A stretch of DNA of 9,181 bases from Clostridiales bacterium (GCA_003483345.1 DMWH01000163.1:1-9181), one strand, 5' to 3'; positions 1 through 7,726 are shown, numbered from the stretch's first letter. Notes: generated from the letters alone by a model not told the origin. Program-made: numbers and translations.

Positions 1-2768
1 AGTTAAGCTGGACCATACCGGTGGATACAAGCGGTATCACCGGTTATAAGGTCTACTGGGGCAATAACAGCAAGGAAAAACTTTCTGCCGATGCACTATA
101 CACAGTTATAGGCGCAGATAATTGCTACCAGGAAGTTCCTGATGGTACCCCTCTCCCGGACGGCGCCGAGTATTTTCTTATTTATAGTTACGGGGCGACA
201 GGAGAAAGCTATGACTTTCTCGCGATACCGATTGTGGACAATATCGTCTATGCTCAGACACCAGGTATTAATACCCAACCAACCGGTGTTACCGTAAGCA
301 TAGGTGAGACAGCAACATTTACGATAATTGCTTCAGCTCCGGACGGAGGGAGTCTGTCCTATCAGTGGCAAATAAAATCTGGTTCAAAATGGATAGATCT
401 GAGTGAGGCAGCCACCAGCTCGTCCTATACCACACCAGTTGCTACCTATACGGATAACGGTACCCAATACCGATGCGTCGTAACAAATAGCAAGAACGGG
501 ACTACAGCGACAGTTAATTCCAATGCAGCAACACTGACCGTTAATCCGGACACCATTACGGCGGCAAGTGTAACAGGCATAGTGGCGCCTTCTGCTGGAG
601 AATCGCCAATAACAGTGGGGAACCTGACAGCAGGAAACGAAAGCTACACAGTAGTGACAAGACTTACATGGGAGAATAGTGATGGGACACCGGCAACATT
701 AACGGCAGAAGGAAAATTCAAGGCAGCCTGGACCTACCAGGCAGAGATTGAGATGACTGCAGCAGAAGGGTACAAATTCCAAGCATTGACTCCGACAGTA
801 AATACAGGAACGGCAGCAAGCGGAACCCTTGACGGGGAAGGCAGCATGTTAACTTTTATAATTACCTTTGCTCCGACGGAAGCACTGGCGGCAACAGGAA
901 TCTCAGTAAATATTCAGCCTGCGAAGCTTATTTATGCAGAAGGAGAAGCCCTTGACATTTCAGGACTTAGGGTTACCTTGGCGTATAAAGACGGAAGTAC
1001 TGCCAATATAGGACATGAGCAGTTGGCTGCCAATAACATTACAGTTAACCCTGAAAACGGAACAATAATGTCGGCGGAGGAACATAATGGACAAACTATT
1101 ACGCTTACCTGCAACTCCCATACGGCAACAACTGACTCATTAACGGTATATACGTATACAATAAACCTCTCTGAGACCGATACGTTTACATTTACCCCAC
1201 AAAGAGCAGGTTATTCATCGGTGACACCGCTTACGGTAACTGTTACAAGAACAGGTACAGGTGTTATCACAAACTTAGCAGCAGCACTGAGCGGAATTAA
1301 TTCAGATGCCTTTATATTGGGAGAGTTGGACACTACAACCTTAGACAATACAGTTACATCCGCTGCATTTACTGTAAAACCTAATGATGGTTTAGCTGCG
1401 GGTAATTACAGTGCAGTGGTAACAGTAACTTCGGATCATAGCGTTAAAAAGGAATTTGAAATAAGATTTACGGTAAACAGACAATCTGCAAGCAGTGTCA
1501 CAAATACAAGTGTAAAGGATGGATTTGATATACTTATTAACGGCAAGGCAGTAACCTCAGCTACGGCAACCACCATCCTGGAAGGGAATAAAACGGTTAC
1601 GTCAGTTGTTGTGGATGATAAAAAAGTTGAAGAAAAATTAGAGCATGAAGGTAAAAATTCTGTAGTTACCATACCGGTTATAAACGGTTCAGATACAGTG
1701 ATTGGTGCACTGAAGGGTCAGACCCTTAAGATTATGGAGAACATGGAAGCTGTTTTTGAAATAAAAACTGAAAATGTATCATATATAATTCCGGCTTCCC
1801 AATTAAATATTGATGGTTTTTTAGCCCGGTTGGGAGAACAAATAGAATCAAAGGATGTTGATGTTTGCGTTAAAATATCCGAACCTGACTCAGATTCTGT
1901 TAAAATTGTCGAAGATACCGCAAGCAAAAACAACTATCAAATTATCGTTAAACCCATTAAATTTGAAATCACCTGTACAAACGGAGACAAGACAGTAGAG
2001 GTTTCCAAATTTAATGCATATGTGGAAAGGCTTATTGCAATACCTGAAGGCGTGAATCCGTCAAAAATTACTACAGGCGTCGTTGTGAATCCCGACGGAA
2101 CCTTCTCCCATGTGCCTACGGTCATCACAATGATAGACGGTAAATATTATGCAAAAATAAACAGCTTGACCAATAGTATGTACTCGGTAATTTATAGCCA
2201 TAGAACATTTAATGATGTTGAAAACCATTGGGCACAAAAAGATATTCTTGATATGGCTTCAAGATTGATTATCAGCGGAGCAGGAAATGATTTATTCGAG
2301 CCTGAGCGCAGTATAACAAGGGCGGAATTTGCAGCAGTTATGGTCAGAGCATTAGGTCTTGGACCTGAGGAATATAAGAATGATTTCTCAGATGTCAAAT
2401 CAGGTGACTGGTATAGCGGATATATTTCAACAGCATCATACTATGGCTTAATTAAGGGTTATGATGACGGAACATTTAAACCTGACAAAACTGTTAGTCG
2501 TCAGGAAGCTATGGCTATTTTAGTGCGGGCTATGGATATTACCAAACTTGGTGAAGAGCGTGAGACAGGTACAAACACCATTCTTTCAACATTCGATGAC
2601 AATACCGATGTTTCAGACTGGGCAAAAGACCCTATAGCAAAATGTCTAATAACAGGTGTCGTTACCGGCCGGAACAATGGCTGTATAGCACCTTTGGACG
2701 GCATTAAAAGAGCGGAGGCTGCAATCATGGTGCGAAGACTCCTTATCAATTCAAATCTGATTAATTAA
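1..2768 (+). CDS. Modular SLH-anchored surface protein, C-terminal part (5' end outside window)
   Basis: The frame is open from base 3 (L-S-W-T-I-P before the GTG at 21), so the gene starts upstream and GTG 21 is not a real start. Numbering residues from base 21, I see the end of a fibronectin-III-like module (to about 80; GYKVYWG strand), an Ig-like domain (about 81-177, with YQWQ and YRCVV core strands), and a beta module of about 110 residues that I cannot name. These are followed by a bacterial Ig-like module (about 289-378, opening IQPAKLIYAEGE), another beta module (about 379-490), and a pre-SLH region (about 495-728) ending in the familiar INSLTNSMYSVIYS stretch. Three SLH motifs start at 730, 789 and 858, with ITRAEF, VSRQEA and IKRAEA signatures. 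Family knowledge: SLH triplets bind pyruvylated secondary cell-wall polymer, so the protein is very probably displayed on the surface. No catalytic domain is visible in this part. The ligand or function of the Ig/Fn3 array is unknown. GC falls from the 5' to the 3' part. Confidence 0.93.
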   Translation, partial: LSWTIPVDTSGITGYKVYWGNNSKEKLSADALYTVIGADNCYQEVPDGTPLPDGAEYFLIYSYGATGESYDFLAIPIVDNIVYAQTPGINTQPTGVTVSIGETATFTIIASAPDGGSLSYQWQIKSGSKWIDLSEAATSSSYTTPVATYTDNGTQYRCVVTNSKNGTTATVNSNAATLTVNPDTITAASVTGIVAPSAGESPITVGNLTAGNESYTVVTRLTWENSDGTPATLTAEGKFKAAWTYQAEIEMTAAEGYKFQALTPTVNTGTAASGTLDGEGSMLTFIITFAPTEALAATGISVNIQPAKLIYAEGEALDISGLRVTLAYKDGSTANIGHEQLAANNITVNPENGTIMSAEEHNGQTITLTCNSHTATTDSLTVYTYTINLSETDTFTFTPQRAGYSSVTPLTVTVTRTGTGVITNLAAALSGINSDAFILGELDTTTLDNTVTSAAFTVKPNDGLAAGNYSAVVTVTSDHSVKKEFEIRFTVNRQSASSVTNTSVKDGFDILINGKAVTSATATTILEGNKTVTSVVVDDKKVEEKLEHEGKNSVVTIPVINGSDTVIGALKGQTLKIMENMEAVFEIKTENVSYIIPASQLNIDGFLARLGEQIESKDVDVCVKISEPDSDSVKIVEDTASKNNYQIIVKPIKFEITCTNGDKTVEVSKFNAYVERLIAIPEGVNPSKITTGVVVNPDGTFSHVPTVITMIDGKYYAKINSLTNSMYSVIYSHRTFNDVENHWAQKDILDMASRLIISGAGNDLFEPERSITRAEFAAVMVRALGLGPEEYKNDFSDVKSGDWYSGYISTASYYGLIKGYDDGTFKPDKTVSRQEAMAILVRAMDITKLGEERETGTNTILSTFDDNTDVSDWAKDPIAKCLITGVVTGRNNGCIAPLDGIKRAEAAIMVRRLLINSNLIN
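2208..2738 (+). repeat. Three SLH motifs (cell-wall anchor) at the C-terminus of the surface protein
   Basis: Three consecutive motifs of about 50 residues begin with FNDVENHW (base 2208), FSDVKSGDW (2385) and FDDNTDVSDW (2592). Each has the N-terminal F-x-D-V/N...W half and the C-terminal [IV]-x-R-x-E half: ITRAE, VSRQE and IKRAE. The third is more divergent (GCIAPLDGIKRAE), which is common for the last motif. A complete triplet is the usual functional unit for binding secondary cell-wall polymer. Confidence 0.92.
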
Positions 2769-2852
2769 TGAGTATTTGTGAGATTTGAGTGCCAAAATAC
2801 GGACACCTAAAAGGAGCGAAAGATTTTTAACTCTGCCCTTAGCTCATAAAGT

Positions 2853-2858
2853 GAGGTG
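2853..2858 (+). promoter_or_regulatory. Ribosome binding site for the small cysteine-rich ORF
   Basis: GAGGTG lies 8 bases before ATG 2867. It is the main reason to treat the 77-codon ORF as a real gene. A second purine-rich AAAAGGAG at 2809-2816 has no usable start codon just after it. Confidence 0.5.
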
Positions 2859-2866
2859 AATACAGA

Positions 2867-3100
2867 ATGGTGACTGATGACATAAGGAAAATTCCGGACG
2901 GGGAGTGTGGAGTGAGCGAGGAAAAGTTTCCTTGCTTGGGAAGGTGCTTCAAAAAAAACAAGGCCATATTTATGGAGTCCTATGAAAAAATTTGTCCATA
3001 CTGTGATATATCGACTTCTCTTCCTTACAGAGAAAATCTGAAGACAGTAACTATATTTGAATGCAGCATATTTGGCTATGGTACAAGGGTAACGGAATAA
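2867..3100 (+). CDS. Small cysteine-rich protein, function unknown
   Basis: This 77-residue ORF has an ATG start behind GAGGTG at 8-base spacing. It lies 98 bases after the surface-protein gene and 87 bases before the hydrolase start, on the same strand. It has six cysteines (14, 23, 27, 43, 46, 66), including C-x3-C (23/27) and a C-P-Y-C pair (43-46), a pattern that could ligate zinc or another metal. No signal peptide or membrane segment is visible, so it would be cytoplasmic. I do not recognise the family. The product could be a small zinc-ribbon-like protein or a chance or decayed ORF; the ribosome binding site and cysteine spacing favour a real gene. The opposite strand of the same stretch is also open, which weakens the case somewhat. 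Confidence 0.5.
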   Translation: MVTDDIRKIPDGECGVSEEKFPCLGRCFKKNKAIFMESYEKICPYCDISTSLPYRENLKTVTIFECSIFGYGTRVTE

Positions 3101-3175
3101 ATACATAGACAAATAAATAATCATCTTGTATAGATAGTTTATAAAGTTGGAAAATTACAATAAAATCACTTGAAT

Positions 3176-3182
3176 AAGGAGG
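3176..3182 (+). promoter_or_regulatory. Ribosome binding site fixing the hydrolase start at GTG 3188
   Basis: A full AAGGAGG lies 5 bases before GTG 3188. The in-frame TTG at 3170 lies upstream of this site, so initiation there would put the ribosome binding site inside the coding sequence. The GTG also yields a textbook signal peptide beginning MKIHLNK. Confidence 0.85.
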
Positions 3183-3187
3183 AAAAA

Positions 3188-6100
3188 GTGAAAATTCATT
3201 TAAATAAGATAATATTGTTGATAATGACAATAATGTTAACTTTTCAAAGCATCGCATATGGGGAAGATATTTATTCCGATGTAAGCAATTCAGCAGAACA
3301 TTTAGCTGATGTTCTTGTGAGTGAATACGGCGTTTCAGGAATACAATATGCTTTGATTTCTGACGGGGAAATTGTACTTTCCGGTACTTCGGGAATCTTT
3401 AACAAGGATAAGACCGGAACATTAGACAATCAATCATTGTTCGGAATAGGTTCAATAAGCAAAATGTTTACTGCTACTGCAGTTATGATACTTTCAGACC
3501 AAGGTAAAATAAACTTGGATGAGCCTGTCACAAACTATGTTCCGGAATTCAAAATGGCTGACCCCCGATACGAAGAAATAACCGTAAGGATGCTGTTAAA
3601 CCATTCATCCGGTATTATGGGCAGTAATTTTCTTAAGAGCTTTCTATATGATTATCCGAGCACTTTTGCCCATGATAATTTATTGGCGCAACTTGCCAAA
3701 GAGCAGCTAAAAGCAGCTCCCGGAGAATTTTCAGGTTATTGTAATGATGGATTTACACTTGTAGAAATAATTGTTGAAAAAGTTAGCGGAATGAGCTTTT
3801 CAGAATTTATAAGGAAGAATATTACCGAACCCCTTGGCATGAATAATACATATACACCCATGGATGACTTTGACAGGAATCGCCTGGTAAGAACTTTTGT
3901 TAATGGTGAAGAAACCCCTGTTGACACAATCAATGTAATCGGAACAGGCGGAATATATTCGACGGCTGAAGACTTGTGCTGTCTGGGACAAGCATATACG
4001 AACGACCCCGGATACTTGCCTGCTGTTGATTTATTATCTCAGGATGCTAAAGTAATGACAATGCAAAAAGAGTATAAAAGAGGTTTCGGTCCTGATCAGA
4101 AGGAGGGACTTTTCGGCTACGGTTTAGGCTGGGATTCGGTAGATGCATACCCCTATAGTCAATATGATATTCAGTCTTTAATAAAGGGCGGCGATACACA
4201 ATTATATCATGGAAGCATGATAGTACTGCCTGAATACAATATGGTTTTTGCGGCTTTGTTATCCGGCGGTTCCAGCTTATACGGCCAAGTTATGGGTCAT
4301 GTTTTGCTTCTTGAAACCCTGTTGGCTGAAAATGAAATTACTGAAATTATTCCGTCTATAGAGCTGCAACCACCTGTTTTATCCTTAATGCCTCAAGAAT
4401 TAACTTCATATTCAGGCTTATATTCCAACAATACTGTAGTGGTGAATGTAAGTGTTGAAACTGATGGGAAAATTGACGTAACATCTTTATCCGACAAAAA
4501 TCTGCCTGACGAAATTTATATTTATACTGCGGAAGGTGTGTTTGTAGATGAAAACGGCAGTAAACAGTTATCCTTTATAGAAGAATCAAACGGGAAAACC
4601 TATATACAAATCAAACAGATTTATAATTTCCCAAATTTAGGTCAAACGATATTAACTTCTTATCAATATGAGAAAACAGAGCCCAACAATATAGATGACA
4701 GGATACAAGGTTCCTGGGATGAAAGAAGTGGAACAAAATATTATCTTGTAAATGAGCATCCCCATTCCCAGGCTTATCATGTTCTGGAAGGCATATATTG
4801 TGAAATAATCACAAATGAAGAACTGCCCGGATATGTAGGGCAATTTAAAATCATTGATGAATATAAAGCAATCCAGGATATACAAATACCGAGTATGGCC
4901 GGACGGGATTTGGCAGATATAGAAATTCTTAACCTGGCCGGGAAAGAATATCTTATTTCAAACGATTATATATATATGAAAGAGAAAGACAGGGTGGATT
5001 TATATGCCGGGCAGAATGCCATATGCACAATCCGGGAGGATGGATATGCCAGGTGGTACACTGTAAACCAAAATGATACCGGCAAAACAATGATCGTTGA
5101 TCTGCCGGAAAATGGGTCATTTGCTGTTTATAATGAAGAATCTTGCATATATTTTTCTGTTGTAGATGGCAATAAATCTGTAGTACTTCCCGAAAACGGC
5201 AAGATTGTTTTTATCGGCCAGTCTCCCGGTGACCGCTTTATTATCACCACCGATTATATTAAATTGTCGGACATGACCGATACTATAGTTCAAGAGGCCA
5301 AAACTTATACTGCTGAGGGATATGAGGCAACGATTGAAGCCGCCAGGAAGGCTGTGGCAAAAGAACTGTCAACCGGCATACCGTCAAGTGCGACTGTAGC
5401 CATCATGGTGGATGGCGAGATAGTTTATGCAGAAGGTTTTGGTCTCAGGGACCGTGCCGAAAACCTTACGGTAGATACAAAAACACAGTTTAATATAGGT
5501 TCCGTCAGCAAGATTTTTACAGCAGCCTCTGTCCTTATACTGGAGCAGGAAGGTGAGCTTTCCTTGGACAAGCCTGTCACAGACTATCTTCCCGATTTTA
5601 CAATGAATGATTCCAGATATAAAGAAATCACCATTCGCATGCTGCTTAATCACACCTCAGGCTTACCGGGAACAAATATGAAGGATGGGTTTACTGCGGC
5701 AAAAAACAGGGACTACGTGAAGGAGACGCTTGAAAGCTTAAAAACTATGAGCCTGGTCAATGATCCGGGACAAATAAGCATTTATTGCAACGATGGGTTC
5801 ACAGTTGCCGAAGCCGTTATCGAGCATGTTTCCGGCATGAGCTTCCCAGATTTCCTTGACCAGAAGATCTTCAGCAAGCTGGGTCTTGAAAACACAAGTG
5901 CATACTTTAAGGACGGCAACGAAAATATTGCAAGGGTATATGAATTAGACAGCATAGTGCCCTTACCTGTCGAATATGTAAATATACTCGGAAGCGGTGG
6001 ACTGGCTTCCACAGCAATCGATTTATGCAAATACGGAGAAATAATTCAATCGGAGACAGTTCTTAGTAAGGCTATGATTGAAGAATATACCAAGGCTCAA

Positions 6101-7354
6101 TACGGACCCGGAACGGTACCGGTTGGAGAGCCCTTACTCAATGTGGGTTTGGGCTGGGACTATGTGCTGGTGCAAAAATTCAAGAATCAGGGCATTGATG
6201 TGTTGGCGAAAAGCGGGGGCACGCTCCAGTACAATTCTCAACTTTATGTAGTGCCCAAGGAGCATATTAGTGTTGCGGTTATTTTTGCAGGCTTCGCAGA
6301 CCCTACAGCTGTTACAGACACCATACTGCAAACCTTGCTTGAAGAAAAGGGAATTGTGAAAAAACCGTCATCTGATGAAATTCTCCTACGGGATGCTGAA
6401 ATCCCGGATAGTTTTAAGAACTTTGAAGGGTATTACACCTCGAGAGATGGCATCAGGAAAGTTGAGATTTCTCCCGATAAAACAGGGATAATTCTCTCAA
6501 TCTATGATGGCGAAGGTTTTAAACCCGCCGGTATTCTTACTTATAAAGAAGATGGCAGATTTTATAGGCAGGATGGAATAAGCTATTCCATTGCAGAGCA
6601 TGGTGAAGGAAAGGTAATAATTGCTTATCCTTACGGCCCAAATGCCGGAATTGTACAGTATGAGATGTTAAATAATATTGATGATATAGATACAAGTGCA
6701 TTTTCAGGGAAGGTATGGGTTCCCCGAAATCATGGTCCATATGATTTTTTCGTAAAAATGTATAGGACCGAGACAATTCCTGAAATACCGGGATATATAT
6801 TCATTAATGACGGGGAAACATATACCCCGTTAGCTTTAAAAGGCCCGACAGAAACCCGGATGTCCTTCAATTACATTAGGGATCAATATGAAATACTGCT
6901 GCAAAATATTGAAGGAGAGACATTGATATATAGCTATGGTAATTATTATTCTGATGCCTCAGAATTACCTGTTATTGCAGATGGTGACATTCTGCAGATT
7001 AATTCAGAAGGTAATAACAAAGCAGGCATGATGAGGTTCAGCGGTTTGGTGGGCTTTTCCATCCCCGAAGAGGGAAGAATTTTGGTCTTCTCTCCTAAAT
7101 TCAATTTGGTATACGACAGTCTGGTAGCAGGCAGTCCTGTAACATATGCGGAAAAAGGTGCCTATGTTATAGCTATCGGCAAACCGGGAGATGCTTTCAA
7201 AATTTATAATTATGATGATCTACCTGATTACAGAGAAAATACTATTTCTTTCGAATCCGGAGAAGCTATTAATAGAGAGCAGGCTATTTCAATTATAGCA
7301 GATGTTATGGATTTAGCAGGCTTCGAAACTAACTTGAACTCAGAAGAAGAGTAA
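3188..7354 (+). CDS. Secreted tandem beta-lactamase-family serine hydrolase (two catalytic units)
   Basis: The product has 1388 residues from GTG 3188. Residues 1-25 are a signal peptide (basic start, IILLIMTIML core, SIAYG before the likely cut). No lipobox cysteine is seen. Unit 1 has a serine hydrolase domain (about 35-385) and a beta-rich domain (about 404-695). Unit 2 repeats this (hydrolase about 708-1056, beta-rich about 1075-1347). Each hydrolase domain keeps the three PF00144/S12 motifs: S-x-x-K at S89/K92 (SISK) and S772/K775 (SVSK); Y-x-N at Y184/N186 and Y866/N868 (both YCN); and the KTG-like box at K333 (KGG) and K1008 (KSG). MLLNHSSG and MLLNHTSG are also present. Single-domain relatives include D-aminopeptidases, esterases, penicillin-binding-protein-like DD-peptidases and class C beta-lactamases; the substrate here cannot be told. 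A two-unit protein is far longer than the usual 350-600 residues. The last 40 residues resemble half an SLH motif. A terminator follows directly. Confidence 0.92.
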   Translation: MKIHLNKIILLIMTIMLTFQSIAYGEDIYSDVSNSAEHLADVLVSEYGVSGIQYALISDGEIVLSGTSGIFNKDKTGTLDNQSLFGIGSISKMFTATAVMILSDQGKINLDEPVTNYVPEFKMADPRYEEITVRMLLNHSSGIMGSNFLKSFLYDYPSTFAHDNLLAQLAKEQLKAAPGEFSGYCNDGFTLVEIIVEKVSGMSFSEFIRKNITEPLGMNNTYTPMDDFDRNRLVRTFVNGEETPVDTINVIGTGGIYSTAEDLCCLGQAYTNDPGYLPAVDLLSQDAKVMTMQKEYKRGFGPDQKEGLFGYGLGWDSVDAYPYSQYDIQSLIKGGDTQLYHGSMIVLPEYNMVFAALLSGGSSLYGQVMGHVLLLETLLAENEITEIIPSIELQPPVLSLMPQELTSYSGLYSNNTVVVNVSVETDGKIDVTSLSDKNLPDEIYIYTAEGVFVDENGSKQLSFIEESNGKTYIQIKQIYNFPNLGQTILTSYQYEKTEPNNIDDRIQGSWDERSGTKYYLVNEHPHSQAYHVLEGIYCEIITNEELPGYVGQFKIIDEYKAIQDIQIPSMAGRDLADIEILNLAGKEYLISNDYIYMKEKDRVDLYAGQNAICTIREDGYARWYTVNQNDTGKTMIVDLPENGSFAVYNEESCIYFSVVDGNKSVVLPENGKIVFIGQSPGDRFIITTDYIKLSDMTDTIVQEAKTYTAEGYEATIEAARKAVAKELSTGIPSSATVAIMVDGEIVYAEGFGLRDRAENLTVDTKTQFNIGSVSKIFTAASVLILEQEGELSLDKPVTDYLPDFTMNDSRYKEITIRMLLNHTSGLPGTNMKDGFTAAKNRDYVKETLESLKTMSLVNDPGQISIYCNDGFTVAEAVIEHVSGMSFPDFLDQKIFSKLGLENTSAYFKDGNENIARVYELDSIVPLPVEYVNILGSGGLASTAIDLCKYGEIIQSETVLSKAMIEEYTKAQYGPGTVPVGEPLLNVGLGWDYVLVQKFKNQGIDVLAKSGGTLQYNSQLYVVPKEHISVAVIFAGFADPTAVTDTILQTLLEEKGIVKKPSSDEILLRDAEIPDSFKNFEGYYTSRDGIRKVEISPDKTGIILSIYDGEGFKPAGILTYKEDGRFYRQDGISYSIAEHGEGKVIIAYPYGPNAGIVQYEMLNNIDDIDTSAFSGKVWVPRNHGPYDFFVKMYRTETIPEIPGYIFINDGETYTPLALKGPTETRMSFNYIRDQYEILLQNIEGETLIYSYGNYYSDASELPVIADGDILQINSEGNNKAGMMRFSGLVGFSIPEEGRILVFSPKFNLVYDSLVAGSPVTYAEKGAYVIAIGKPGDAFKIYNYDDLPDYRENTISFESGEAINREQAISIIADVMDLAGFETNLNSEEE
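3290..5272 (+). repeat. Internal duplication, copy 1 (hydrolase plus beta-rich domain)
   Basis: This segment encodes residues of about 35-695 and corresponds along its length to copy 2. The closest stretches surround the active site: GSISKMFTA against GSVSKIFTA, EEITVRMLLNHSSG against KEITIRMLLNHTSG, and YCNDGFT in both. The beta-rich halves are more diverged but still match in order, for example ELPGY against EIPGY and IGQSPGDRF against IGKPGDAF. Divergence is high at both protein and DNA level, so the duplication is old. Boundaries are approximate. Confidence 0.85.
5309..7225 (+). repeat. Internal duplication, copy 2 (hydrolase plus beta-rich domain)
   Basis: This segment encodes residues of about 708-1347 and is the counterpart of the 3290-5272 copy. 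Its hydrolase part is richer in G+C than the matching part of copy 1, while its beta-rich part is not. The three catalytic motifs are intact here as well. Boundaries are approximate. Confidence 0.85.
7232..7351 (+). other. Partial SLH motif at the C-terminus of the hydrolase
   Basis: The last 40 residues read like the second half of an SLH motif plus the start of the linker to the next one. ISFESGEAINREQA lines up with the TFKPDKTVSRQEA part of SLH motif 2 in the surface protein at 2385-2540, followed by an IIADVMDLAGF helix. The first half (F-x-D-V...W) is missing, replaced by the end of the beta-rich domain, and nothing SLH-like follows the stop. Half a motif is not expected to bind cell-wall polymer. 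The match is by eye over about 30 residues. Confidence 0.6.
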
Positions 7355-7398
7355 ATATTACGTACAGCTAAAACATCAACTAATAAGCCTAAAAAGAT

Positions 7399-7436
7399 AG
7401 CCTGAACCTTAGTAATAATAATAGGTTCAGGCTTTT
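7399..7436 (+). terminator. Rho-independent terminator of the hydrolase gene
   Basis: A perfect 11-bp stem (AGCCTGAACCT at 7399-7409 with AGGTTCAGGCT at 7423-7433) encloses a 13-base loop and runs into TTTT, then AAATTT. It starts 45 bases after the stop codon. On the opposite strand the stem is followed by a TTTTT run (complement of 7391-7395), so it may work in both directions. Confidence 0.88.
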
Positions 7437-7726
7437 AAATTTAGTCATAAATTCGTTGTATAACATCTCATTTTAGTTTCAGCTAAATTTTTTTTAATCT
7501 CTCCTAAAGTCCTTTTTACGTAATTTATAAGGCTCTACTTTTATTTGATATAATTAATTTCCTGCTTTTGCACAAATAATTAAATAAGCATAAGCGTAAA
7601 TCTTGTAATTAAATGGATACAAGGATTATTTTTTGTCAAATTTTAATCTATTTTATTTTGTATTATGTCGATGCAACCAATTATTATTTTGAAATTAATG
7701 AAAGATTAAATAGCTTAAAAAAAATG
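7437..7726. other. AT-rich intergenic stretch without a protein gene
   Basis: No ORF with a ribosome binding site is seen here on either strand. It contains a weak hairpin (TTTAGT at 7472-7477 with GCTAAA at 7482-7487, including one T-G pair) followed by eight T's at 7488-7495, which could be a back-up terminator. It also contains the possible short transcription unit listed separately. The rest is A/T-rich filler in which chance motifs are frequent. Confidence 0.6.
7525..7634 (+). ncRNA. Possible short transcript: extended -10 promoter to terminator-like hairpin
   Basis: TATAAT at 7549-7554 is preceded by TG at 7546-7547 (extended -10), with a weak TTATAA -35 at 7525-7530 and an 18-base spacer. 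Initiation would fall near 7561. Downstream, AATCTTGTA (7599-7607) pairs with TACAA (7618-7622) plus GATT (7624-7627), with one bulged G, and is followed by six T's at 7629-7634. This would give an RNA of roughly 75 bases. The region is very AT-rich, so such combinations can arise by chance. I see no match to a known RNA family. Confidence 0.22.

Noticed and set aside
21..23. GTG at 21 as the start of the first gene
   Set aside because: The frame is open to the window edge and the residues before it continue an Fn3-type strand. No signal peptide follows.
2807..3124. 105-codon open frame on the minus strand opposite the small cysteine-rich ORF
   Set aside because: It has no ribosome binding site before its start, its product has no recognisable features, and it is antisense to an ORF with a better start signal.
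3170..3187. TTG at 3170 as the hydrolase start
   Set aside because: The AAGGAGG at 3176-3182 lies downstream of it and points to GTG 3188, which also gives a clean signal peptide.
3736..6776. Several minus-strand open frames of 60-90 codons across the hydrolase gene
   Set aside because: All lie opposite a well-supported coding region, are short, and show no protein-family features.
7355..7405. Remaining SLH coding sequence after the hydrolase stop codon
   Set aside because: In-frame reading past the stop gives ILRTAKTSTNKPKKIA and then another stop. The similarity to an SLH linker is only a few residues, and the terminator begins at 7399.
7551..7614. TAATTAA-type repeats at 7551, 7577 and 7606 as regulator binding sites
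   Set aside because: Spacings of 26 and 29 bases do not match the roughly 11- or 22-base direct repeats known for SARP proteins, and the motif is expected by chance in such AT-rich DNA.
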